Source of the DNA: Cheiracanthium punctorium
Lineage: Eukaryota > Arthropoda > Arachnida > Araneae > Cheiracanthiidae
Assembly: GCA_038373885.1 (NCBI GenBank)
Contig: JAWZYV010016956.1
Coordinates: 372,001-436,000 of the forward strand
DNA length: 64,000 nucleotides
Reading direction: 5' to 3'
The translations under genes and the position numbers were made by a program. Each line of letters opens with the position of its first letter. Position 1 is the stretch's first letter. Shown piece by piece: positions 34,180-45,893 of this stretch. Below the pieces are notes generated by a model that was not told the DNA's origin, ran no database searches, and saw nothing but the letters and a program-made list of their open reading frames with translations.

Positions 34180-36168
34180 TAGAGCTGAAGCAAACCGCAT
34201 GTATTCGGTACTAAGATACGGATAATCACTCAGACTCGAAGTAACGAATTGTTACTTTTCGGTTGATATCGTTACTCGATCCGAAGGTTTCGGATCGAGC
34301 AGCTTCGAACTTCGAATAGGCGAACTAGGGGGGAAACAGGTTCCAGTAATCGAGTACTAATATCTTCTGTTATTTGTTACTGGCAGTTACTGGATATCGG
34401 ATCGCGGTTTCAAGGGGGAAAATGACTTTCGAGTGTGCATTTCGGATCGACCAGGTTCGAACTTCGAATACAAGACTGCGGGTGGGAGAAAATGAATTTC
34501 GGTATTTGAGTAATAGTATGTTCCGTTCCGTTACTAGGTACCGGAAGTATTATGGATTCTCGCTGTTTGAAGGGAAAAATCAGTTTCGGTATTAGTAGTA
34601 GTATGTTCTGGTTGCAATTCGTTTGTGCCGAGCCGGATGGTATCGTTTTGATGAGGTTTGGAAGAATCCGTATGTATCGTTACAGTTATGGAGATGGATA
34701 TACTATCTGCTGCTCTATTGATATGGGTCGTACAATGGGAGGATAGGATCCGGTGTATAGCATGTTCTTATGCGCAGTTGAACTTTTTTTTGCGGGGGGG
34801 GGGGGGGGGAAGGAGGTGTTCTTATAATTGTAGAGGAGCAATACATATAAGAGAAGCATGTTAGTAAGGGGTGCTAATTTCGGGCTTTCTAACATTTTGG
34901 TACTAAATAGTGGTGCAATCAGAATTTTTTCTTTCAGGGTGGTTCCGAAGCAGGATTGCGAACTTAACTTTTTCTTTTTTTTTTAGCTAGAATCGAAATA
35001 TGAGTAATAAATAACAAATTATTTAAATACACCTTTTAAAAAATATATTTTTATAAAGTAAACGAATTCACACATTTTTATTATTTAAAATATTATTTGG
35101 AACTAAAAAAAAATATTTAGCATGGAAACCTAAACACATTTTTTAAGTAATTGTTTAAAAAATATATAAAAAATTGTGAGCGACCCGGGATTTCTATGCC
35201 CACTCCTGCGTAAGCCACTGGTATTAAAATAATTCAATGAAGTTCAGTATGTTTCTAAAATGTCGGCGTTTAGGGGGCCATCTGCCCTATTTTATGGTAC
35301 ATTTTATTCCATGAACTCATGGAATACGCATAGCCCGGTGCAACCATTCTTTCTGTATGAAAGGAGTGATAATTTTTGTTTAAAGAATGCTCTCATATAT
35401 GCACCCACAGAAGGGGCTAACCCCTTTCATCCCAAAAGTGCAGAAATAGAACTGGAAATATCTTAAAAATAGGTAATTCTCATTGAATAAAACAATTTTA
35501 ATTTAAAATGTGGTAATTTTTAATTTACTTCGAAAAATGGTCCAGCAAAAAAAGTTTTTGATATGAAATAAGAACTCACAAATAAAAAAGATATTATGCT
35601 TTTAGAGACGCAAAGTAGTTGATATCATACTGAGATCCCCTGCCCTGTGAATTTTATATATGTGGCCCAATCCCTGGATCTCAGTATTCGAGAACCCGCT
35701 CCCAGAAAAAACACGAGTCACAAGCTTTCCTTTACACTTTTTATGATAAGAATGAACAGGTTAAACCAGCGTTCAGAATTAAAAAAAGGGGGGGTTGAGA
35801 AAAAAAAAAGAATGGCATATGTCTTTGGAAGATTTCTATGTGCACTCAGTAATTCGGATAATTTAGCATTGTATAAAACCATAAATGTGTATAAAAACAA
35901 TCTGTAAATCAGAAAATAAGCTCTAAATACAACTTTGTACAACTTCGCTAAAAAAAATTCTTTTTGGTTATGGGTTTATGTATGGGCGGCATATACCCAT
36001 AACAACACTGTCCCGGATGTGTTGTTATGGGGCACTATATAACACCCTATTACCGATTCTATTAGTAGTAACGAAAGTAACGAGTAACGAATACTTAGTA
36101 ACGAATAGCGAACATCTAAGTAACTAATACATACGGATACTCATTTTGTCGTTACTTTTACAGCACTA
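34180..36168. mobile_element. 2-kb non-autonomous hAT element
   Basis: The left end is TAGAGCTGAAG and the reverse complement of the right end is TAGTGCTGTAA. Exact 8-bp flanks ACCATTTT lie at 34172-34179 and 36169-36176. Subterminal regions are full of GTAACGA and TTCGGATCGA motifs. Part of the left interior repeats (TTCGAACTTCGAATA at about 34305 and 34448). A smaller hAT MITE sits inside. No transposase frame remains. Confidence 0.85.
34908..35220. mobile_element. 313-bp hAT-type MITE nested in the 34180-36168 element
   Basis: Starts TAGTGGTGCAATC and ends GCGTAAGCCACTG. Flanks GTACTAAA (34900-34907) and GTATTAAA (35221-35228) differ at one base. Confidence 0.7.
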
Positions 36169-36176
36169 ACCATTTT

Positions 36177-37494
36177 ATTGAGGATTAATGGCAGTTCATG
36201 CCAGAATAAATTAAGACACAAATTGGATGATTATGAAAACATAAAAGCTAATACTATTCCAATATCTAAAGAATCATCCTAGAGATCTATATTAGAAATT
36301 TCTCATAATGCATAGTGCTAAAAACAAATTGCTTTAAATCTCATTCAAGAAAGTCAAAACATTATAGTGGAACATATTGAAAAATTATAGTGGAACAATC
36401 TGAATAGTTTTCAAAACTGGATGTCAAAAATTCCCTTCTGCATCAGATGAAAACATCTGATGATAATAGTTTATTAAATATGGTATTTTATTCTGGAGCA
36501 CTGATACCACTTATTTATACTTATTTCTTAAAATCTTTAATTTGAAATGCAATAAGTTTTAAAAAAAGAACAAAAATTTATCTAAGTAGAGCTTTAGTAA
36601 AAGGATGTAGGGAGCATAGATCGAAGTCTGTATCTTAAAATTGAAAACAACAAATTTTTAAGACCATTTGAAACTTACAAAGCGAAAGATTTGAAACTTA
36701 CAAGAGGTAAAGGACAGTGTACTCTGACATTGAATATAAAAATTTACTGCTACAGAATACCAATGATGGAAAAGTTGGCCATTAATCAGATAGCTGACAA
36801 TAAATCCATTTCCCCTTGCTTACATATGAAATGTTTAGAGAAATTTTACTTTCTGGTTATTTAAAAAATGAGACTCTTTAAAGAATCAGTTGAAATTTTC
36901 AAGTCCTTTTTACAGCCTAGGTTATTTAGAGTGAAATAAAAGACTTTCAATATTTTAAACACTGTAGTAATACCCCAGTAGCAGAATTTTGTTATGCTTT
37001 CTGCAACAAGCTGCAGAAATACAAAAACATTTTCTGCAGCACAATATATATTCATGCATACATGTACACAAAGATGTGGATGCATTTAAACATAGTTAAT
37101 TGAAAATTACAATTACATGAAAATGGTCTTCAACACCTTTTTCAGCTCTGTTGAAAATAATTTGGGTGCATCGATCGTTCTGTTTCTGGGACAATGTCTC
37201 TGTGTTTCTGCCACAGGGAGTAATACTAATTTAATGAACAGCTTCAGAATGTTCGCAAAGAGAGCCATTAAAAGAAGTTTTTAAAAAAAGTTTTTGGTAT
37301 TACGAACAAATACATAACTCCAGACATTTGTCTCAAAAAACTGTTAAAAATGCTGTTCAAAATACTATTTTTTTCAATGTTATGTATCAGCTCATTATGT
37401 TCCAGATAAATTATAAATCTTAAACAGCAGAAAATTAAAACAGAAATTATGCGATTTAAATTATCATGACAAATTGGTTTTTGGTGTCAAAAAA
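36177..37494. other. Interval downstream of the host gene exon
   Basis: On the minus strand this follows the strong splice donor at 37494-37499, so it should be intron at its right edge. I could not identify the next exon. The reading phase requires it to supply one base of a split codon. Confidence 0.5.
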
Positions 37495-37499
37495 CTTAC

Positions 37500-39015
37500 C
37501 TTATAGGTGTTTCTGGAGAACTGGGATATGGAACTTTACCTTTTGCATCTTCTGAAACAAATGATGTGGTACGTTGGTGAATACACTGTGTGTGACACAA
37601 GTCTTTTGAACAAGGAGCACTTGAGGATTTTTCATTTTCTTTTTTACTATTTTTTGGAAAATCTTTTGAGATATTTACATCATGATGCTGAATGTAATGT
37701 TTATGATCTTTGGGAGTACATGATTGTGTAATACTATCACTTTTGTTAACATGGCTGTCTGCCTCTTTTGTATCTGATAGAAGCTCAGAGTTCACAAGGT
37801 TCTTATCTTTACTACATGATGTAGTAACACATGGCAACAGTTTGTCACTAACATCAACTATGCTCTCAGTTATAGTTTGCTCACTTATTTCATCTTTATC
37901 AATGTCTGTATGGTGGCTTTTCTCTTCATTCAGAGATACTGGGATAGCAGAAAATGATATGTTTTGTTCCTCACTTTTATTAATTGATTTTTTATGTTCC
38001 TCATGTGAAACAGTTTTTTTGGGGTGTTCTTCACTGGATAATTTGATATGATGGGTATGAGTTCTTTCACTATTTCTCTTGGAATCTGATATATTTTGAT
38101 TAATTTCAATCTGTTTTTCTGCACTGTCTACAGAGCTTTCTGCATTATGTTGAGTTTCTTTACTCTTAGAATCGGATAAAATATTTGTATAAGTTAAATC
38201 CTGATGTTCTACAGCCGTCACAGAGCTTTCTGGAGTTGGTTGAGCTTCTTCACGATTTTTCTTCAAATCAGACACAACATTCTGATTCATTTCATCTTGA
38301 TGTTCTATACGATCCACAGAGCTTTCTATAATTGTTTCAGCTTCTTCATGATCTTTCTTTGAATCAGATGAAATATTTTGATTAGTTTCATCCTGATGTT
38401 TAACACTATTCACAGAGCTTTCTGAAACTGGTTGAGCTTCTTCATTATTTTTCTTTGAATCAGATACAATATTCTGATTAATTTTATCCTGATGTTCTGT
38501 ACGATCCACAGAGCTTTCTATAATTCTTTCAGCTTCTTCATGATCTTTCTTTGAATCAGATGAAATATTTTGATTAGTTCCATCCTGATGTTCAACACTA
38601 TCCACAGAGCTTTCTGGAACTGGTTGAGCTATTTCGTTATTTTTCTTTGAATCAGATACAATATTCTGATTAATTTTATCATGATGTTCTATACTTTCCG
38701 CAAACCTTTTCGCAATTGGTTGAGCTTCTTCATGATTTTTCTTTGAAGCACATACAATATTCTGATCAGTTTCATCCTGATGTTTTATACTATCCATAGA
38801 GCTTTCTGCAGACGGCTGCGTTTCTTCATAATTTTTCTTAGAATCAGGTGCAATCCTTTGACTGATTTCAACCTGATTTTCTATACTGTCTAATGAGCTC
38901 TCAGCATCTTGTTGGATTTTTTCATGACTTTCCTTACAATCAGATACAATATACTGATTGATTTTATTCTGATTTTCAGCATCATCCTCTGAGCTTTCAA
39001 CATTTTGCTTCTTTG
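37500..39015 (-). CDS. Host gene exon: 32-residue tandem-repeat protein
   Basis: A 1516-bp exon open throughout. The acceptor is TTTATATATTTCAG before 39015 and the donor is AAG/GTAAGT at 37500/37499. It starts with two bases of a codon and ends with two. The first residues are KKQNVESSEDDAENQ. About ten copies of a 32-residue (96-bp) repeat follow, with consensus near ESSVDSxEHQDxxNQNIxSD and then SKKxxEEAQPx. A less regular Ser/Lys/Asp/His-rich tail ends at YPSSPETPI. No signal peptide or membrane segment; it looks disordered and hydrophilic. Neighbouring repeat units differ by substitutions while keeping frame, which argues for selection on a protein. I do not recognise the family. Confidence 0.85.
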
Positions 39016-39448
39016 CTGAAATATATAAACATGTTCGCTTAATGCATCAGATTTTCAAAGTTTAAAAAAAATAAGAAAAAAGCTCATAACAATTGAAAAG
39101 CTGAATGGATGAACATGTTAAGAGACAATTTAGTAAATTTGATGTAATTAGCTGTAAGTTTACTAGAATGCTTCTTTTTATCCTTATACATAACATCTTC
39201 TACTGAAAATTGCCTCATTATAAGAATTTGCTAAACTATGAATAATGAATGCTTAATATTTAATGCTGTCCTTTACATGCTCTTTTGCCATTTTTAAAAA
39301 ATTGGCCTTTTAAAGAAACAACATAGTTATGAAATCGCCATTTAAAATAAAATATCACTTAACATGTTTATTCACTCTAAAAAATTTTATCAAATATTTT
39401 TTAGTAGAATTTAATTGTGTGTGTGCATGCTTTTTTTTTTTTTTTTGT

Positions 39449-39477
39449 GTTGTGTGTGTGTGTGTGTGTGTGTGTGT
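39449..39477. repeat. (TG)n microsatellite after a T-run
   Basis: A dinucleotide TG run follows a long T-run in an intron of the host gene. Likely polymorphic. Confidence 0.9.
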
Positions 39478-40682
39478 CCCCTTTCATAAATTAATTAATT
39501 ATATTTCTGAGAATGATCTTTAGCTGTATGTACTGCTGGCTGGGAAAAAAAAATAAATAAAATATAGGTGGGGGGCTGATTTTGATAAAGTAGCAAAACT
39601 TGTTGCACTGACTTTCTACCAGTTGGATGGAAATACTTTTCATTCAATTAATGACTTTGAAAGATAATTATTCTATATAACACACGAAGCTCTAAGTAAT
39701 ACACTTGGTGACATGAGCTGTCTTCTCCTGGCAAACAAACAAGTTTGGAAAGCAGTAGCACACCGGGAATGGACCGTACCAAAAGCATAAATGTCTAAAA
39801 TTCAGTGGTCCATTCATTGAAAACTGGGTATCTTTTAGGGAAACAATATTTAACCAAATATTCATCAAAAGATTTCACATTAAATCCAGTTTACTGCTTT
39901 TAATTTGTACAATAAAGATTTAAGAACTCATTACATGAATGAAATTTTTGTTGTATGTACCTATTTATTGGCTTAATGAGGCCCTATATGATATTTCATC
40001 ACAACAATCACAAATGTAGAAAGCATTTAGAATGTAGCAAGAAAGCAGAACTTTATAATCATCAACATGGTTCCAGCTTTGCTTCAGGAGTACTTAAGAT
40101 TAAAATTTTTGGAACTTACGGATATCTTCAGGTTTAATAATGCTCTGTGTGTTAAAAAAAATCACAAGATGGAAAAACGCATTGCATTTGCTTTTTAAAA
40201 GGTCGAAGATTTATTTTTTTTTTCTCTCTCCCAATGTACAGGTAACTTTGATTTTAGAATCTTTCAAGTTGTTAGAAAATTTAACCAACCATTTAACCCA
40301 GGTCTATTCTTTTCCCTCTCATCATTGCTTGCATAATCACTTGGCTCTGGTGAAGCATTCAAAGATCCATGCAGGAAAGCAACACTAATCACAATAAACA
40401 AGTCTTCTGCATCTTTTCAATGATGAGAGTGAAAAAGTTAATCCTGTTTCAAGATTATAAATTTAAAAGAAGAAGAACCTATCTCTGGTGACATGACCTC
40501 CGATAACTATAGCATTTACACACACCCTTGAAAGTTCTCTGAATCTACCACTGCTTCAGGGTAAAAATTTATGACTGACATTAAAAATATTCTAGAGTAC
40601 ATATCAATTTGTGCAGAATTGACAAGGTATGCCTGTAAAAACTCCAAAAGATTGGGATATTTATAAGAATTAAAAAGGAAAT

Positions 40683-40870
40683 AATCTCTTAGTAAAAAGA
40701 TAAAATGTAACATAAAATCATGTAAAAGCACTTGCAGAGGTTTGAACCACCTCCATCACCAGTTTCTTCGTTGCTAAGCCAACAACAAAGAAACTGATGA
40801 CAGAGGTGGTTTAAGAACCTGAAAGTGTTTTTAGAGGATTTTATGGTATATTTTAACTCTTTACTAAGAT
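40683..40870. repeat. Imperfect inverted repeat in a host-gene intron
   Basis: AACCACCTCCATCACCAGTT (40744 on) pairs with AACTGATGACAGAGGTGGTT (40793-40812). Pairing extends outward with mismatches to AATCTCTTAGTAAAAAG near 40683. The best arm core is about 35 bp and the total arm about 90 bp. It may be a decayed foldback MITE. Confidence 0.7.
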
Positions 40871-40997
40871 CAGGGATATTTATATAAATTATTAAACTAA
40901 AATTAACTGATATTTAAAAATTTAAATTTTGAAATGAAATATTTCATAAACCAAATTTAATAAAAAATAAATAAACAAAAGTAAAAAAAAAAAATAC

Positions 40998-41094
40998 CTT
41001 CTAACTCCTTTTCTGCTTTTCGCTCAGCGTACCTTTTTTGTTGCTGAGCCAAGTACTGTTGAACAAACTCATTTTGCTGAATTTTAGCATCTAA
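40998..41094 (-). CDS. Host gene exon, coiled-coil segment
   Basis: A 97-bp exon between acceptor TTTCTATAACAG and donor GAAG/GTATTT. It reads LDAKIQQNEFVQQYLAQQQK then RYAERKAEKELE and leaves one base (G). Added to CA at the start of the 39015 exon it completes an Ala codon, so phases agree. The sequence is highly charged and Gln-rich, with the look of an alpha-helical coiled coil. Confidence 0.8.
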
Positions 41095-41191
41095 CTGTTA
41101 TAGAAAGAAAAAAGTATTTTTTAATACACTAAAAAATAACTAGTACTGAGTTTTAAAATAGGACATAATAAAACAAAAGTAATTAACTTAC

Positions 41192-41211
41192 TTCTAATTT
41201 TGGATCAAAAT
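41192..41211 (-). CDS. Host gene micro-exon (20 bp)
   Basis: A 20-bp exon between acceptor TTTATTTTTCAG and donor GAA/GTAAGT. With the G left by the upstream exon it reads DFDPKLE and ends in phase 0, which the 41094 exon continues as LDAK. Its shortness lowers certainty, but both splice sites and both phases fit. Confidence 0.75.
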
Positions 41212-42324
41212 CTGAAAAATAAATTAAAAAATACATTATGTTTTAATACAGCTTTATGAGAACACACAGAAAGCCACACACTCTTTTAGTATTTATCTAT
41301 ATATTTATTTAAGAACTGTAACTAATGTGAAATTGTGGTAGTTAAAATGCTGACAGTCACATTAAAAATGTTATGTTATCACACAAACATGACTATTTTA
41401 CTATAATACAAATATTATGTCCTAATTTATGATTTTAAATACATAAGCTGTAAACATGAAAAAGTTATCTTAAATTTTCTTTTCAATAATCATCAAAGCA
41501 ATTCTATTTTCAGATACAAATGTTATATCAGCTGCAATGGAATCATCCAAAACTAGTTTAAATGAGAGAATGAAAGAACACATGTCCCTAGTTGGAAAAT
41601 GTTTATTGAAATAAAGATTAAAGAGAAAGTGATAAAACATAAAGAGTGCTTCCTTTAAAATTAAATATATATATATATATATATATACAAAAATAATCAT
41701 CATCATCTTTCAAAAATATTTTCTTAATATTGGAGAAAATTTTCAGTCCATTATTCAAAAAAATATTAAAGAAAAATAATGATTTTAAAACAATCCGGTT
41801 AGAAACAGTTTTGCATGTGCATTTCAGAATCAGAAAGCCCACTAAATTCCAACACTCTGATAACATGACATTTTAAAAATTGCTTAAAAAAGGTATAATG
41901 CACAAACAAATCTCGTTTGAAAAGCAATCTCTAAACTTCTGGTGATAGTTAAAGCATATATTTTTTTAAATGAAAATTCAGCTAGCAAAAACATAAAATA
42001 TGCAAAAAAGTGGTTGACAGAAAGGACTAAACATTAAATAACTAAAGAACATCTCCCCTCCCCCTCCCCAGTAATAGCTGCATTTTGTCTTATTTAGTTA
42101 GTGTGCCAAATTTGGTCCAAGCTAAGAAGCAGTCTAGATGCTTATAGTGAACACATAAATTAGAACAATTAAACCCTTTGTCTAAAATAAAAACAGAAAG
42201 AAGAAAAAACAATTCAAAATAGAGAACTTCAATGTCAGTGTAAATCTTTACCTATAAAACAATTCTAGTTTCAGCAAAATGAAATTAACTGTCATACAAA
42301 TGAGAAAACAATTCTTTAATCATA

Positions 42325-42367
42325 CCTCCAGATTTTCTCTCTTCACAGAGTTTTTCAAATTCCAGTT
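42325..42367 (-). CDS. Host gene exon, QLEFEKLCEERKSG segment
   Basis: A 43-bp exon between acceptor TATTTTCTAG and donor GGAG/GTATGA. It reads QLEFEKLCEERKSG in phase 0 and leaves one G for the micro-exon. Earlier exons were not found. Upstream DNA is filled with transposons, so a long intron is likely. Confidence 0.75.
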
Positions 42368-42813
42368 GCTAGAAAATACATAATTATGCATAAACAAATA
42401 ATTTTTTGCACATTTTACTTATAGAAGCAAACCAAAGTATTACATGAAAACACAAAAAAAAAATTTCTGAGAATTTCTCAATGCATAATTTGTTACCAAT
42501 AGTCAATCGAAAAATACTATTATAGCCTTTTTGTCTTAATTCAGTCAGCTTACTATGGTTTATTATTACTACTATTATTATTTATTATACATATATGTCA
42601 AGGCCACAATCCTGCAAGGCGAGCAACAAAGATAACGTGTCCTGCGAGGCGAACACTGACAGTAGACTACCCAACAGATAGGAACTTTTCTTATTGTGTT
42701 GACCCCCCCCCCTTCCCACCCCCAATGAAAGGAAAGGAAACAATTGAAGTTTAAAGAATCATCAAGACAGTTTGATTTTATGATACAGTAAAACCTCCTA
42801 TAATGATATTCAA

Positions 42814-44103
42814 TCTATATAAATAAAACAATGTGTAAACTGTCCGTTAGTTAGTTAGTTAGTTTGTTTGTTTGTTTGTCTGTGTCTCGCATAGCTCCGA
42901 AATGGGTGATTGTAGACCTACCAAATTTCATATGGAAATTCTCCAGGACGGGTCCCAGCATACCTCGAAGCAATTTTTTCGAAATTCGAATTTTAGAAGA
43001 TATCGATAAAAAACGTGTTGCGAAAGGCTCATTTTTTCGCTTCGCCATCGTAACTCCGCAGTGGAATGAGTGAGAATTTAAGCATATCTAGGTTGCCATA
43101 TTTGGCATGTTTATTAAATGATTCAGACTCTTGAAGTAAAAATAAAAGAATAACAATTTTTTTTAAAAGATTATTTGTAAGGTTGTTTTTTAATTGAAAT
43201 ATCGTGTGCATCAGAGCAGGAAAATCAGAGCAGGAATGAAATGTTTTATACTCAAAAGAAAAATAGGATTTGGAAATTTTCTGAGACTAAAATGTGCAAC
43301 TTTTTAATTTGGCAAAAAATAAAATGGTTGATGTGTGATTTTGAAGAGATGATTCTAACGCTTGGTGCAATTTATTGTAATTTTATTATCTGCTGAATAC
43401 ACCTGAGAATAAGTTTTTGAAATTTTCATTTAGTTGGAATTGTGCATTTTTCTGCACAGCTTTTCTCCATCTATTTGTAATGTATTATATCCAGAAAAAG
43501 GATGTTAGAAATATCAATTTTAATTTTGTTTAATCACACTCATGAATAATGGTATACTTTCCAACTTAATGAAAGAAGGAACGAAAATAGGGAAGACCCA
43601 TGGATAATAATACGCTTTTAATATATAGCACTTTAGTGCATATTTAAAATTTGAAAATGTTTCAGATTTTCTTTTTTTTTTTTTTTTTTTTTTTTTTTTC
43701 CTTCCCGCTTTTGATAAAAGCTAATATATCCAGAAGCTCTTCAGAATTAATATAGGACAAAAATAATTTGTTCCTTTTTGTTGGTTTTTATCATTTAACC
43801 ATCTTATTTTTGCAACCAGGGACGGCCCGAAACAGTAAGCATCACATCTGGGAGCCGGCTTCGAAAGGGCATCATTTCGAACACAAAAACTAAGTGCCCA
43901 TAAGAGCATAAAAGGGGGCATCTTTTTTATATTAACAGGGGGTGCCACTTACCCTAGGGCCGCTCCTGTTTTTAACCATCTTAATTTTAAATTCCATTCA
44001 GAATCTGACAGATTTTAGTGCCAAGGAAGCCGGTGAGGAACAGGATTCTCTTCAAACAAGATTTATTAAGATGGCGAACCAACTGGTCGCCGGAGGCGGC
44101 TAG
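42814..44103 (+). mobile_element. Candidate Helitron-like element
   Basis: TCTATATAAATAAAACAATG after an A, followed by TTAGTTAG/TTTG short repeats, is typical of Helitron-like 5' ends in arthropods. A possible 3' end is CGCCGGAGGCGGCTAG (44088-44103), a short hairpin then CTAG and a T. Joining the flanks gives a smooth AT-rich sequence. No Rep/helicase coding. The 3' end is tentative. Confidence 0.4.
43817..43968. mobile_element. 152-bp hAT-type MITE
   Basis: Starts CAGGGACGGCCCG and ends CTAGGGCCGCTCCTG. The closest flanking 8-mers (TTTGCAAC and TTTTTAAC) match at six positions. Wider flanks carry identical 13-mers TTTAACCATCTTA (43794-43806 and 43971-43983), so the exact boundaries and mechanism are ambiguous. 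Confidence 0.6.
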
Positions 44104-44692
44104 TACAATGATAAATTTTGCAGTCCCACAAAATTTTCACACAACATTATCTCTCCTCGAATCAACGATACATCCCTTTAGAACGATAACCTTATTGGGG
44201 CCCTTAACCGTTTGACAGCAATCTATCAAAATCCTTATACACCCTCCAATAAAAGTATTCGAGCAAGAGAGAAATTTCCTATTTTAGATTTCCGAAAAAT
44301 AATTGAGTTTTTGAAAAACGCACAACTTAATAGAAATATGGAATGTCATATTTATGCATAGCCTAACTCATTCTATGATAAATAATTTTTAATATACGAA
44401 ACCAACATACGGAATTTCTCTTTTGCTCGAATGCTTCTTTTGGAGCGTGTACATTCCAAAAGCGCAATAGCGCTGCATAGCATTCAAACGGTTAAGTATC
44501 GTCGTATTGAGGTTTTACTGTACTTTCTTAGAGGTGGACTGTTTCTTAAAATTCCATAAATTAATGGCATGATATATCGAAGTAACTTTTTATGCATTCT
44601 TGAATTGCACTTGTTTAAATTCTTGATTAATGAATAATCTTAGAGCTGCTAGTCCCAAAATGTGCAACGAAGTTGTGAATGACTGTTAATTA

Positions 44693-45873
44693 CAGGTGTC
44701 TACCAAATTTCTGAAATTCAATTTCCTGACTTTTGGGAGGTCCCGGAAAAAATATTCCTGACCAGTGCATTTTACTTTGAGAAATTGCACAATGCCCCCT
44801 CCCTTGTCTTTATATTTGCATATTTTGTACAACTTCTTGAAATCAATTTTAACTGAAGTGTACAGGATTAAGCTTTCATTAATTGGGAAACAGAAATAGT
44901 CACACTTTCTGATAGAATTAACTAACTGATCTTGGAAATACGGTCCTAAGCCATAAGTTACCAAGTAAGCTAATTTGTCTTTTACCCTCCCGTCAAAATT
45001 GATGAGCTCCCATTTTTCCCTCCTTATACAACAGTGACGGTGCCAGACTTTCGTCGACGGGAGGGCCATCTTCCCCGATAGGGGGGGCCAAACGATAAAA
45101 CCCCCAAATTTTACGCCTCAGTACTTGCACAGCCTCTCAAAAAAGTATTCGAGTAAGAGATAAATTTCCTACTTTGGTTTCGTATATTAAAAGTTATTAT
45201 GATAAGATGGTCATTAATTATCTGTTCTTGGTTAACAGGAAACCCCAGTGATTTTCACCATAGTTAAAAAGGTCTTTACAAAGGCAATTGTCAGCAGATC
45301 GGGCAACTCTGTTTACTTTAAAAATGTGGATCTTGTTCGCTGGTTCCTTCGAATCCCGAGAAACATACTCCAAGCTGCAGATAATCAATATATTCTGCAT
45401 ATGAATATCGTATAATTCCAAGAAGAATGAGAATGGAAGTGAACGGAACCTCTACGGTCGGGTCAGACACTTTGAATGGATTTTTTTATCTGGTGGCAAA
45501 ATTTCCATCCTTTTTCTAAACAAATTCTCTAAAAAAATCCCCGACGACACTCCCCGACAGGGGGGCCAGTGATCCTCGACGGGGGGTGCATGGGCCCCCC
45601 CATCGAGGATCCCCCCCACTGGCGCCACCCCTGTTATACAAACACATTGCTTGATGCTTTCGTGGTTCAAAAAATGCTTTGCAGTTGCTTTCGGTTTCCG
45701 GTCTGACAATTAAAGAGAAAGGGTTAAAAAAAAAAGGACACGAAAAAAAAAATTCATTCTTTTGGTGAATTTTCCGGATCCTTTATCCAATTTCCCGGTT
45801 TTTTCCAGACTTTCCGGACCCATTTTCCAATTTCCCGGCTTTTTCCAGACTTTCCGGAGCGGTAGACACCCTG
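44693..45873. mobile_element. Repeat with CAGGTGTCTACC ends
   Basis: The left end CAGGTGTCTACC and the reverse complement of the right end CAGGGTGTCTACC are near-identical. AATTA lies on both sides (44688-44692 and 45874-45878). Interior near the ends repeats CCGG/CCCGG with TTTTCCAGACTTTCCGGA twice (about 45803 and 45840). Such elements are recurrent in arthropod genomes. The superfamily is not certain. A second element is nested inside. Confidence 0.6.
45032..45633. mobile_element. 602-bp hAT-type element nested in 44693-45873
   Basis: The left end CAGTGACGGTGCCAG and the reverse complement of the right end CAGGGGTGGCGCCAG match at 12 of 15. Exact 8-bp flanks TTATACAA lie at 45024-45031 and 45634-45641. 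Near its right end ATCCTCGACGGGG and CCCCATCGAGGAT form a small palindrome. Confidence 0.85.
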
Positions 45874-45893
45874 AATTAAGAAGAAGCAAGGTT

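Larger units (their letters stand above)
42786..44520. mobile_element. Tigger-type element with nested insertions
   Basis: The left end CAGTAAAACCTCCTATAATG and the reverse complement of the right end CAGTAAAACCTCAATACGAC share the first 12 bases. TA flanks both sides (42784-42785 and 44521-44522). It contains a candidate Helitron and a short MITE. No transposase frame remains. Confidence 0.8.

Noticed and set aside
37710..38051. 113-residue plus-strand frame
   Set aside because: Antisense to the host-gene exon, which has splice sites and in-frame repeats on the other strand.
42600..42720. Duplicated CCTGCRAGGCGA motif
   Set aside because: Only two short copies about 40 bp apart; too little to define an element.
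44686..45069. 127-residue minus-strand frame
   Set aside because: It crosses the ends of two transposable elements and has no domain; a chance frame.
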